A program made the translations under genes and the position numbers. A stretch of DNA of 8,516 nt from Clostridiales bacterium (GTDB lineage: Bacteria > Bacillota > Clostridia > Oscillospirales > Acutalibacteraceae), in the NCBI GenBank assembly GCA_012516295.1, contig JAAYWU010000177.1, positions 1-8,516 of the forward strand. The letters run 5' to 3'. The notes beneath the pieces are model-generated. The model made no database searches. It was not told the origin of the DNA and saw only the letters and a program-made list of their open reading frames with translations. Positions 1-7,228 of the stretch are shown piece after piece. The number at the start of each line of letters is the position of its first letter. The first letter of the stretch is position 1.

Positions 1-633
1 AAATAAAAGTTTACCGGTTCCCGTATCCGTACCATAAAGAATGGAATCGATTAATCTGGTGGAAACAAATATGGCAATCACCGCATATAACGCGCTTTCA
101 ATACTTCCATAGACGATCGCAGAAGTAAGGATAATTAGTGAATCAATCCCCAGCATCAGCTTTCCCATGGAAAAATTACGAAGTTTCCTGCCAAGCAGCC
201 GGGCGATCATATCCGTACCGCCGGTTGTGCCCCCGCGCATAAAGACTAAAGAAAGGCCAATCCCTTCCAGCAGCCCGCCGAAAAGCGCAGCCACCATCTT
301 TTCACCGGTATAATGTGGCAGAACTTTTGCAATTACGTCAATCGCAACGGATACATACACGGTAGCAATAATCGTTTTCCCAACAAGCTTATATCCGATT
401 TCCATAATCGCCCAAATAAAGATTGGGATATTGAAAAGCAAGCCGGTCATACCAATCGGCCAATGCCATATAAAGTTGATCATTGTGCAGACACCGGTAA
501 TTCCGCCCGGCGCAATATGGTTTGGTGCGGTAAAAACATCGACGGAAACCGCATAAATCAAACTGCCGACAAGAAAAAACAAATTATCTTTTAGAATTTC
601 AATTACTTTCGCTTTTGGAGCATCAGAAAGCAT
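1..633 (-). CDS. YitT family integral membrane protein (DUF161), 3' end outside window
   Basis: This is a polytopic inner-membrane protein of the YitT/DUF161 family, whose substrate and function are not established. I translated it by hand: 211 codons are open from the ATG at 633 to the left edge, in frame with base 1, so the C-terminus is cut off. Family members usually run to about 280-290 residues and end in a soluble DUF2179 domain, which would lie beyond the edge. Hydrophobic segments fall near residues 17-35, 62-78, 85-103, 113-132, 158-175 and 179-196. Family-like motifs are APNHIAPGGITG (36-47) and the glycine- and threonine-rich MRGGTTGGTDMIARLL (132-147). A good GGAGG Shine-Dalgarno sits seven bases before the ATG, and the start follows the mrnC stop by only 16 bases, so it is probably the third gene of the obgE operon. 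An ATG five bases upstream is out of frame. Confidence 0.88.
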   Translation of the reverse strand, partial: MLSDAPKAKVIEILKDNLFFLVGSLIYAVSVDVFTAPNHIAPGGITGVCTMINFIWHWPIGMTGLLFNIPIFIWAIMEIGYKLVGKTIIATVYVSVAIDVIAKVLPHYTGEKMVAALFGGLLEGIGLSLVFMRGGTTGGTDMIARLLGRKLRNFSMGKLMLGIDSLIILTSAIVYGSIESALYAVIAIFVSTRLIDSILYGTDTGTGKLLF

Positions 634-649
634 GGCATCCCCTCCCGCA

Positions 650-1042
650 CTATTCGCCGCACATAATTTTAAATATCTCACGAAGCCTATCCATGTTCCC
701 GGTCAAATAAATATAACCGAAAAGTGCTTCAAAAGCGGTTGCCGCATGGTAATCGGCTACGGATGAATTTTTAGGTACATGGTTGACATGGGCATTGCGG
801 CCCCGGCGGAACACTTCTGCTTCTTCCTCCGTTAAAAACGGAAGTAGCTTTTTTGAAGCTTCCGCCTGCGCTTTGCAGCAAACCTGAGCGACCGCGCTTT
901 TATGCAGGGCATTGACCGGGCAGTTTCCCCGGCAGACAAGCTGTTCCCGCACGAAAAGGTCAAAAACTCCGTCGCCGATAAAGGCAAGCGTCAAAGGGCT
1001 TAACTGCTTCGGGTCACAGTCCTTATTATATAATCGTTCCAA
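650..1042 (-). CDS. mrnC: Mini-ribonuclease III (Mini-III)
   Basis: The product is a 130-residue RNase III-like enzyme lacking the double-stranded RNA-binding domain. In Bacillus subtilis this family matures 23S rRNA by cutting its double-stranded stem. Visible signatures are SPLTLAFIGDGVFDLFVR (15-32), in which Asp24 matches the catalytic aspartate, the FRRGRNA block (78-84), and TAFEALFGYIYL (102-113), in which Glu105 matches the second acidic metal ligand. The start is TTG at 1042: a GAGGTG Shine-Dalgarno lies five bases upstream, and an in-frame TGA four codons before the start excludes a longer protein. It lies 52 bases after obgE with no promoter or terminator seen between, and 16 bases before the YitT gene. 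Co-transcription with the ribosome-assembly GTPase Obg fits a role in 50S maturation. Confidence 0.93.
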   Translation of the reverse strand: MERLYNKDCDPKQLSPLTLAFIGDGVFDLFVREQLVCRGNCPVNALHKSAVAQVCCKAQAEASKKLLPFLTEEEAEVFRRGRNAHVNHVPKNSSVADYHAATAFEALFGYIYLTGNMDRLREIFKIMCGE

Positions 1043-1094
1043 ATAAACACCTCAAACCCAAGAATCCTGCCTGTTCTAAACTTCGCAGACCGGA

Positions 1095-2387
<1,293 letters not shown>

Positions 2388-2402
2388 TCAAACTATAGAA
2401 TT

Positions 2403-2432
2403 AGTATATCATAATTTTTGATATTGAGTCAA
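2403..2432 (-). promoter_or_regulatory. Sigma-A promoter of the obgE operon
   Basis: On the minus strand, TTGACT (2427-2432) is the -35 box and TATACT (2403-2408) the -10 box, with 18 bases between. A TG one base before the -10 box makes it an extended -10 promoter. Transcription should start near 2396, giving a leader of about 30 bases before the obgE ATG. The first two T residues of the -35 box are the last two of the U-tract of the preceding rpmA terminator. Seen by eye only; the start site is inferred. Confidence 0.8.
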
Positions 2433-2461
2433 AAAATCCCGGGCAAACAGCCCGGGATTTT
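2431..2461 (-). terminator. Intrinsic terminator after rpmA
   Basis: A perfect 12-bp inverted repeat (2433-2444 with 2450-2461) has a five-base loop and a core of CCCGGGC. On the minus strand it is followed by an uninterrupted run of six T (2436-2431). It lies 18 bases after the rpmA stop and ends the rplU-prp-rpmA transcript. On the plus strand the trailing T run is short and broken, and no plus-strand gene is present to need it. Confidence 0.93.
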
Positions 2462-2479
2462 CATTTACTTGAATTGGCT

Positions 2480-2764
2480 TTACTGCTCAACTGCGTAAAC
2501 GCTGACCTTTTTGCGGTCACGGCCAAGGCGTTCAAATTTCACACGGCCATCAACCAATGCGAAGAGGGAATCGTCAGAACCAATACCGACGTTCTCGCCC
2601 GGATGAATATGTGTGCCGCGCTGCTTAACAAGGATGTTACCGGCAAGTACAAACTGACCGTCGGCACGCTTTACGCCAAGGCGCTTGGATTCGGAATCAC
2701 GGCCGTTCTTGGTGGAACCCATTCCTTTTTTATGAGCAAATAACTGAATATTTATCTTTAGCAT
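2480..2764 (-). CDS. rpmA: 50S ribosomal protein L27, precursor with Prp-cleaved N-terminus
   Basis: L27 is a 50S protein whose N-terminal tail reaches the peptidyl-transferase centre. The 94-residue product starts [14 protein letters not shown] and continues with the conserved [15 protein letters not shown] block (16-30) and the C-terminal [16 protein letters not shown] (75-90). The extra nine residues ending in LF before AHKKG match the Firmicute pre-L27 type, which the cysteine protease Prp removes after the phenylalanine. The prp gene is immediately upstream, three bases away. A perfect GGAGGTG Shine-Dalgarno (2771-2777) overlaps the last prp codons and fixes the ATG at 2764. A strong terminator follows 18 bases after the stop. 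Confidence 0.98.
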   Translation of the reverse strand: MLKINIQLFAHKKGMGSTKNGRDSESKRLGVKRADGQFVLAGNILVKQRGTHIHPGENVGIGSDDSLFALVDGRVKFERLGRDRKKVSVYAVEQ

Positions 2765-2767
2765 TCT

Positions 2768-3091
2768 TTACACCTCCGTATAGCTTACGCGAATATTCTG
2801 AGGATACTGTTCCTCAAGTTCCTGCAAATGAAGTTTAAAGCCCGCAAGAATACTGCGGCAGTTTTTAACTTCCTGTGGTGAAATTCTGACAAGCATATAC
2901 CCGTCCTCTACGGCGACCTGGGCTTCTGCTTTCATAATTTCCGTTATGGTATTGGCAGTCATATACGCAGCGGAAGAAACCGAAGCGCAAATAATATCCC
3001 TTCCTGCCTCTCCATTATGACCGGTAATCGAAAAGCCCATGAGCTCGCCGTCCGGCCGGGTGAAAAACTCTGCACTAATCATGATATTCAC
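2768..3091 (-). CDS. prp: Ribosomal-processing cysteine protease Prp (YsxB-like)
   Basis: Prp cleaves the N-terminal extension of ribosomal protein L27, and its gene sits between rplU and rpmA in Firmicutes. The 107-residue product carries the catalytic block [18 protein letters not shown] (23-40), in which His25 and Cys35 correspond to the catalytic pair. Histidine and cysteine are 10 residues apart; as I recall the family, 12 is usual, so the connecting loop appears two residues short. The first start is GTG at 3091, overlapping the rplU TGA stop by four bases. An ATG three codons later (3082) is an alternative. Neither has a clear Shine-Dalgarno, so translation is probably coupled to rplU. 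The last codons carry the rpmA Shine-Dalgarno. Motif, length and position together make the identity secure. Confidence 0.95.
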   Translation of the reverse strand: MNIMISAEFFTRPDGELMGFSITGHNGEAGRDIICASVSSAAYMTANTITEIMKAEAQVAVEDGYMLVRISPQEVKNCRSILAGFKLHLQELEEQYPQNIRVSYTEV

Positions 3092-3396
3092 GCATTAATT
3101 GCGGTAATCTGCACTTTCGTGTAAGGTTGTCTGTGACCCATCTTGCGTTTCTGGCCCTTTTTGGGTTTGTAAGTAAAAACTGTAATTTTTTTCGCCTTAC
3201 CGTTTTTCAGTACTTTACCGGTAACTTTGGCTCCATCGATATACGGAGTGCCGATTTTGAGTCCGTCGTCGCCGTCAAGCGCTATCACTTTAAAGTCGAC
3301 GGTAGCGTTTTCTTCCGCAGCAAGCTTTTCAACATAAATGACATCGTCATTTTGTACCTTATATTGCTTGCCACCTGTTTCAATCACTGCAAACAT
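3088..3396 (-). CDS. rplU: 50S ribosomal protein L21
   Basis: L21 is a 23S rRNA-binding protein of the large subunit. The 102-residue product has the typical start [15 protein letters not shown], the central [15 protein letters not shown] (48-62) and the basic C-terminal part with [22 protein letters not shown] (69-90). Length is normal. The ATG at 3396 follows a weak AGGA Shine-Dalgarno that lies inside a short hairpin. The gene heads the rplU-prp-rpmA cassette, overlaps prp by four bases, and has its own very strong promoter in the gap after ispA. Confidence 0.98.
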   Translation of the reverse strand: MFAVIETGGKQYKVQNDDVIYVEKLAAEENATVDFKVIALDGDDGLKIGTPYIDGAKVTGKVLKNGKAKKITVFTYKPKKGQKRKMGHRQPYTKVQITAINA

Positions 3397-3474
3397 GATT
3401 AAAAGGTCCTACCTTTTCTATAATCTCGCTACTACCAGGCGGGTTTCCCACTTTAAGCCCGTAATAAGCGGCTT
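3397..3474 (-). ncRNA. Structured rplU leader (candidate L21 leader)
   Basis: The predicted 5' untranslated RNA of about 75-80 bases holds three inverted repeats. The first pairs 3470-3477 with 3452-3459 (8 bp, 10-base loop). It reaches the predicted transcript start, so only part of it may be transcribed. The second is a small GTGGG/CCCGC stem at about 3439-3451. The third is a perfect 7-bp stem, 3411-3417 with 3401-3407, with a three-base AGG loop. This last hairpin contains the only Shine-Dalgarno-like bases and ends four bases before the start codon. L21 leaders with autoregulatory roles have been described in Firmicutes; whether this RNA matches that family's consensus I cannot judge by eye. 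Confidence 0.5.
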
Positions 3475-3478
3475 AAAC

Positions 3479-3507
3479 ATAATAGCATATGCCGTCAATT
3501 TTGTCAA
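3479..3507 (-). promoter_or_regulatory. Sigma-A promoter of rplU-prp-rpmA
   Basis: On the minus strand TTGACA (3502-3507) and TATTAT (3479-3484) are separated by the ideal 17 bases, and a TG one base before the -10 box adds an extended element. It lies just after the ispA stop, so L21 and L27 expression need not depend on the upstream operon. No terminator separates ispA from this promoter, so read-through from upstream is possible. Confidence 0.88.
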
Positions 3508-3523
3508 CATTTATGGGAAATTT

Positions 3524-4411
3524 CTATTTATCACGCGACACAAGCTCCCTCGCCAGCTTGGACAGGGCTTCCGTACCGCTTTCGAAGCCTTCCAAGGCTC
3601 GGACGGCGGCATCCGTCAGCTCAAGCGCTTTTATTTTTGCGTTATCCAGCCCCATGAGGGTAACATAGGTGCACTTACTGTTTTCATCGTCGCTTCCGAC
3701 CGGTTTGCCCAGAGTCGCAGAATCACCGGTAACATCCAGAATATCGTCAACAATCTGAAAAGCCAGCCCAATCGCTTTGGCATAATTTTCAGCCGCTTTT
3801 ATCTGGCTTTCATTGGCTCCCGCAAGAACGCATCCCATTTTCGCCGCCGCCAAAATCAGCGCTCCGGTCTTATTCTCGTCCATCTCTTGCAGGGTTTTCA
3901 GGGATATTACCCGTCCTTCGCTCATAAGGTCGACAACCTGTCCGCCGACCATTCCATAAGCGCCTGCCGCGCGGGCAAGGATTCCGGCGGCGGCAGCCGC
4001 CCGTTCGGCTCCCACCGAGCGGACCGATTCTTCCGAAAGCATGGTTTCGAAAGCCATCGTAAGCAGCGCGTCACCCGCAAGCAAGGCCGTATCTTCGCCG
4101 AACACCTTATGGTTTGAAGGGCGGCCCCGGCGCATATCGTCGTTGGCCATACAGGGCAGGTCATCGTGGATCAATGAGTAAGTGTGCACCATTTCGATTG
4201 CACAGGCAAACGGGAGCGCGGCGTGTACATCTCCGCCGCAGACTCTGCAAAATTCCAGCAGCAGAAGCGGCCGGATTCTTTTCCCGCCGCTCAAAAGGCT
4301 GTAGCGCATGGCGTTGATTAAATCCGCCTGCATAATATCTTGCTGCGGAAGGTATTCTTCCAGTTTCCGGTCAACCAGTTCTACTGTCTCATTCACTTGC
4401 TGATTAAGCAT
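3524..4411 (-). CDS. ispA: Farnesyl diphosphate (polyprenyl) synthase
   Basis: The product condenses isopentenyl diphosphate with allylic diphosphates, usually to farnesyl diphosphate for undecaprenyl and quinone synthesis. Numbering from the ATG at 4411 (295 residues), the conserved parts are GGKRIRP (42-48), the first aspartate-rich region DDLPCMANDDMRRG (83-96), GGQVVDL (156-162), KTGALI (181-186), the second aspartate-rich region DDILD (222-226) and GKPVGSDDENSK (235-246). The first region is odd: alanine (89) stands at the third aspartate of the DDxxxxD motif, normally a magnesium ligand. I prefer ATG 4411 because a GGTGA lies five bases upstream. A GTG at 4420 would add three residues but has no Shine-Dalgarno. 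Both starts overlap the end of xseB, which suggests coupling. The xseA-xseB-ispA order is common in Firmicutes. The chain length of the product cannot be read with certainty. Confidence 0.94.
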   Translation of the reverse strand: MLNQQVNETVELVDRKLEEYLPQQDIMQADLINAMRYSLLSGGKRIRPLLLLEFCRVCGGDVHAALPFACAIEMVHTYSLIHDDLPCMANDDMRRGRPSNHKVFGEDTALLAGDALLTMAFETMLSEESVRSVGAERAAAAAGILARAAGAYGMVGGQVVDLMSEGRVISLKTLQEMDENKTGALILAAAKMGCVLAGANESQIKAAENYAKAIGLAFQIVDDILDVTGDSATLGKPVGSDDENSKCTYVTLMGLDNAKIKALELTDAAVRALEGFESGTEALSKLARELVSRDK

Positions 4412-4619
4412 CTTCGTCACCGCCGGTTTCTTTAAACTCCGTTATCTGTTTGATTTTCTGCTCCGCGTTCTGTAATTTGTCATAGCAGAAAGCAGCAAGC
4501 GCAGAGCCCTCTTCAAATAATTTTAAAGAGGTTTCCAGCGGTTCATTCCCGCTTTCCATGCGGCTTACAATCTCATTCAGTTTCGTAAGGGCTTCCTCAA
4601 AGGTCATTTTCTTATTCAT
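4404..4619 (-). CDS. xseB: Exodeoxyribonuclease VII small subunit
   Basis: XseB is the small helical subunit that assembles in several copies on XseA to form exonuclease VII, which degrades single-stranded DNA from both ends to short oligonucleotides. The 71-residue product shows the family pattern TFEEALTKLNEIVSRMESG (6-24), PLETSLKLFEEGSALA (27-42) and a helical C-terminal part with many glutamate and lysine residues. The ATG at 4619 has a GGAGG Shine-Dalgarno six bases upstream and overlaps the end of xseA by eight bases. The next gene, ispA, starts inside its last codons. Confidence 0.96.
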   Translation of the reverse strand: MNKKMTFEEALTKLNEIVSRMESGNEPLETSLKLFEEGSALAAFCYDKLQNAEQKIKQITEFKETGGDEDA

Positions 4620-5832
4620 GTTTTCCCTCCACGCTTTCGACCAGACAATGCAGCTTTCCGTCCTTTAAAAGCACGGAAATCCGTTCGCCTTCCTGTATGC
4701 TCGCAATTTCTGAAACAATCTGTTCCTGATGGTTATAGGTAATCGTATACCCTCTTGAAAGGGTTGCCAACGGGCTGAGGGCATTCAGCTTTCCGCTCGC
4801 TGTTCGCAGTTCCAGCTTTGCCTCCGCCGCTTTTTGGTAAATGCAGGCCAGCAATCTCTCATGAAGCTGGTCAACACGGATTCGCTCCATCTCAATTCGG
4901 TTCTGCGGCCTTTGAAAGGTATAGGATGTGGTCAGCACAGCAAGCTTCCGCCTTAAATCGGCTATTTGACGCTGCATGCATTCTTTCAGCCGTGCTGTAC
5001 TGCCGCTGAGAAAAGCCATCAGTTCGGCCGCATCGGGAACAGCCAGTTCAGCGGCAGCCGACGGTGTGGGAGCCCGCAAAGCCGCAACAAAATCACAGAT
5101 TGTGAAGTCGGTTTCATGCCCGACTGCCGAAATAACCGGTATGCTGGAAGCGGCTACCGCCCGCGCAACACATTCTTCATTAAAGGGCCACAAATCTTCC
5201 AGCGAACCGCCGCCGCGCCCCAATATAATCACGTCCGCGCACGAAAGGCGGTTAAAGCGCTCCAGGGCATCCACAAGCTGCGGCGCCGCCCCTTCCCCCT
5301 GTACCAATACCGGGCAGAAAACAATTTCAGCAAGCGGGTACCGCCGGGCCAGAATGGTGGTAATATCGTGCACCGCCGCACCGGTCGGCGAAGTAATAAC
5401 ACCAATGCGCCTCGGAAACCTTGGAAGTGGTTTTTTCCGTTGTGCGGAAAACAGGCCTTCCGCTTCCAGCTTTGCCTTTAGCTGTTCAAACGCCATGTTC
5501 AAAGCACCCAAGCCGTCCGGCTGCATATCCTCGATATAGAACTGATACTGGCCCGAAGGCTCATATACGCTCACCCTGCCGCGGACGATTACCTTCATCC
5601 CATCCTTCGGCATAAAGCGAAGCCGGCGCGCGCTCTGCGCAAACATGACGGCGCGAATCACACATCGGTCATCCTTAAGCGATAGATACAAATGGCCGGA
5701 TTTATAGTGATTGGTAAAATTTGAAATCTCGCCGCTTAGAAACACATGAGTCAGACGCTCGTCGCCGTCAAATAAGGACTTGATATACGTATTTAATTGT
5801 GTAACGCTGAGCACAGTCGGGGAAACCAACAT
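4612..5832 (-). CDS. xseA: Exodeoxyribonuclease VII large subunit
   Basis: XseA is the catalytic subunit of exonuclease VII. The 406-residue product has an N-terminal OB-fold domain (about 7-105, with VFLSGEISNFTNHYKSGHLYL), a catalytic core (about 125-270) and a helical C-terminal region for XseB binding, ending in a small conserved LSRGYTI segment. Core motifs are GVITSPTGAAVHDI (144-157), GRGGGSLEDLWPFN (205-218) and SAVGHETDFTI (235-245). Asp156, Arg206, His239 and Asp242 match residues reported as needed for activity in Escherichia coli. In the following DFVAALRAPTPSAAAE block (247-262) alanine 251 replaces a usually conserved aspartate. The C-terminal part is somewhat shorter than in E. 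coli (about 456 residues). The ATG at 5832 has a strong AAAGGGGG Shine-Dalgarno and begins three bases after the upstream stop. Confidence 0.97.
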   Translation of the reverse strand: MLVSPTVLSVTQLNTYIKSLFDGDERLTHVFLSGEISNFTNHYKSGHLYLSLKDDRCVIRAVMFAQSARRLRFMPKDGMKVIVRGRVSVYEPSGQYQFYIEDMQPDGLGALNMAFEQLKAKLEAEGLFSAQRKKPLPRFPRRIGVITSPTGAAVHDITTILARRYPLAEIVFCPVLVQGEGAAPQLVDALERFNRLSCADVIILGRGGGSLEDLWPFNEECVARAVAASSIPVISAVGHETDFTICDFVAALRAPTPSAAAELAVPDAAELMAFLSGSTARLKECMQRQIADLRRKLAVLTTSYTFQRPQNRIEMERIRVDQLHERLLACIYQKAAEAKLELRTASGKLNALSPLATLSRGYTITYNHQEQIVSEIASIQEGERISVLLKDGKLHCLVESVEGKHE

Positions 5833-5835
5833 GTA

Positions 5836-6756
5836 CTATTCCCCCTTTATAGAGGTTAAAACTGCAATTCCCGCCGCATTGTCCGCAGAAAAAGCCGGCT
5901 CCGCAAAACAGGCCCCGTATTTCCCGGTCAGCGCTTTGCGAATCATTCCGTTTGACATGACGCCTCCCGCGAATAACAGCGGAAGCTCGCCGTACTGCTT
6001 CAGCAGTTCCTCTGCCATTGCATCGAGCGCGGCCAGAATCGCCTGCAAACAATAGGATGCAATTTCTTCTCTCGGCTTTCCTTTTTGAAGCATATCCCTG
6101 CATTTATTTTCAATGCCGGAACGCGAGCACTCCGCCCCTTTCAGCGACGGCTGTATCTTATAACGGATATTCGTTTGCTGCGCCAGCCGCTCCAATTCCT
6201 TTCCCGCGGGGAAGGAAAGGCCAAGCATGGCGCCCAGGTCAACGGCCTGTCCGCCTTTTAAATCGAGCGACCGGGCAAGCAGTTCCGTACGCAGCACCGA
6301 CTTCTCATCCGGCGTAACCAGTACCGCTTCCGTTGTGCCGCCGGAAACATGAAAAGCAATAAATCTCTCCTGCAGCAGGGACAGCTTCCCGGCGGAATAC
6401 AAAGCGGCGGCGATATGCCCCGCCTGATGGGAAAACGTAACCATCGGAACGCCAAGAGCCCGGGAAATTGCTTTCGCCGTTCCAAGGCCAACGGTAAAGC
6501 ATGGCATATAAGAACCTTCCAGATCGCGCGGGCGGCTTGAAGCACCCACGGCAGCAATCGGCTGTCTGTCGGACAGCAGGGCTTCCAGAAGGACCGGAAG
6601 CTGCTGTACATGGTGAAATACCGCGTCGCTCTGGCGAAGGCCAAGCTCGCCCTGTTTTACGGGCAGTAGCATTTTCTCCTGCCTTATCTCCCCGTTTTGA
6701 AACAGCGCCGCAGAGGTTGTGTAATTACTGGTATCGATGCCGAGCGTATTATTCAC
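5836..6756 (-). CDS. TsaD/Kae1-like (M22 family) protein, clostridial paralogue
   Basis: This is a short member of the ASKHA-fold TsaD/Kae1/Qri7 family, about 306 residues against about 335-345 for true TsaD. Numbering from GTG 6756: GIDTSNYTTS (6-15) stands where TsaD has the ETSCDET-type motif; SHQAGH (109-114) keeps the two metal-binding histidines; VSGGTT (137-142) replaces VSGGHT; FAGGVMSN (262-269) and SADNAAGIA (290-298) retain the C-terminal nucleotide and metal-binding parts, including Asp292. It is therefore probably a metal- and nucleotide-binding protein, but not necessarily a tRNA t6A synthase. Such genes commonly sit between nusB and xseA in Clostridia and are often annotated as O-sialoglycoprotein endopeptidase, which is probably wrong. 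In-frame TTG (6774 and 6762) and GTG (6771) starts would add up to six residues. I chose GTG 6756 because the protein then starts like its relatives. All these starts overlap nusB. Confidence 0.85.
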   Translation of the reverse strand: MNNTLGIDTSNYTTSAALFQNGEIRQEKMLLPVKQGELGLRQSDAVFHHVQQLPVLLEALLSDRQPIAAVGASSRPRDLEGSYMPCFTVGLGTAKAISRALGVPMVTFSHQAGHIAAALYSAGKLSLLQERFIAFHVSGGTTEAVLVTPDEKSVLRTELLARSLDLKGGQAVDLGAMLGLSFPAGKELERLAQQTNIRYKIQPSLKGAECSRSGIENKCRDMLQKGKPREEIASYCLQAILAALDAMAEELLKQYGELPLLFAGGVMSNGMIRKALTGKYGACFAEPAFSADNAAGIAVLTSIKGE

Positions 6757-7162
6757 GGGCAACTTTATCACCAAGATCTTTTACAACAGAACCCAGCACG
6801 CCGTTTATATAGGGGGCGTCATCGGCGCCGCCGTATTTCTTTGCAAGATTAATCGCTTCATTGATGGACACATTGACCGGAATGTCTTTTTCAAACATTA
6901 TCTCATAAATTGCCATTTTTAAAAGCGCAAGGGAAACTTTTGAAAGCCGGTTCATTTTCCATCCGCGGATATTTTTTTCAATAAGCGCATCGATTGCTTC
7001 TTCATTTTGTTCCGCGCCGACGGCGATTCTCCTCGCAAAATCATCAATAATGATGTCGCCGCATAAGCCTGCCGCGTCGATAATCTGCTCGGTCGTATCG
7101 TGGCTGAAGCTTCTTTCAAAGATCAGAACAAATGCCTGTTCCCTCGCTTCACGTCTTTTCAT
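6749..7162 (-). CDS. nusB: Transcription antitermination factor NusB
   Basis: NusB with NusE (S10) binds boxA RNA and supports antitermination in rRNA operons. The 137-residue all-helical product shows the family's N-terminal MKRREAREQAFVLIFE (1-16), the central NRLSKVSLALLKMAIYEI (71-88) and the C-terminal SINEAINLAKKYGG (99-112) followed by YINGVLGSVVKDL (118-130). The ATG at 7162 has a strong GGAGG seven bases upstream. It is the first gene of the nusB-to-ispA operon and overlaps the TsaD-like gene. Its predicted leader contains an intrinsic terminator hairpin. Confidence 0.97.
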   Translation of the reverse strand: MKRREAREQAFVLIFERSFSHDTTEQIIDAAGLCGDIIIDDFARRIAVGAEQNEEAIDALIEKNIRGWKMNRLSKVSLALLKMAIYEIMFEKDIPVNVSINEAINLAKKYGGADDAPYINGVLGSVVKDLGDKVARE

Positions 7163-7198
7163 TTACCTTCCTCCGTACCTTTAACCTCATTTAAAATA

Positions 7199-7228
7199 AA
7201 AGCCCTCCACGGGTATGTGGAGGGTTTT
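7199..7228 (-). terminator. Intrinsic terminator between spoIIIAH and nusB, inside the nusB leader
   Basis: A 12-pair stem (7199-7210 with 7217-7228, one G-U pair) has a CCCTCCAC/GTGGAGGG core and a six-base loop. On the minus strand it is followed by the T-rich run CTTTTATTTT. It would end the spoIIIA transcript about 125 bases after the spoIIIAH stop. It also lies about 25 bases downstream of the predicted nusB transcription start, so it may act as an attenuator. A shorter T run on the plus strand could give weak bidirectional activity. Confidence 0.85.

Noticed and set aside
313..594. A 93-codon plus-strand open frame near the left edge.
   Set aside because: The minus strand here is the clear YitT membrane protein, and the plus-strand frame has no hydrophobic pattern or motif.
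3338..4117. A 259-codon plus-strand open frame.
   Set aside because: It lies opposite rplU's start and ispA, has no recognisable domain or Shine-Dalgarno, and is explained by the base composition of the ispA codons.
4412..4420. GTG at 4420 as the ispA start.
   Set aside because: No Shine-Dalgarno precedes it, while the ATG nine bases later has GGTGA at good spacing. The difference is only three residues and remains uncertain.
4966..5539. Two overlapping plus-strand open frames of 171 and 187 codons opposite xseA.
   Set aside because: They overlap each other in different frames and show low-complexity, arginine/proline/serine-rich composition without family motifs. The opposite strand encodes an intact XseA.
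6258..6644. A 128-codon minus-strand frame within the TsaD-like gene.
   Set aside because: It is a shifted-frame shadow rich in arginine, cysteine and proline. The main frame holds all family motifs.
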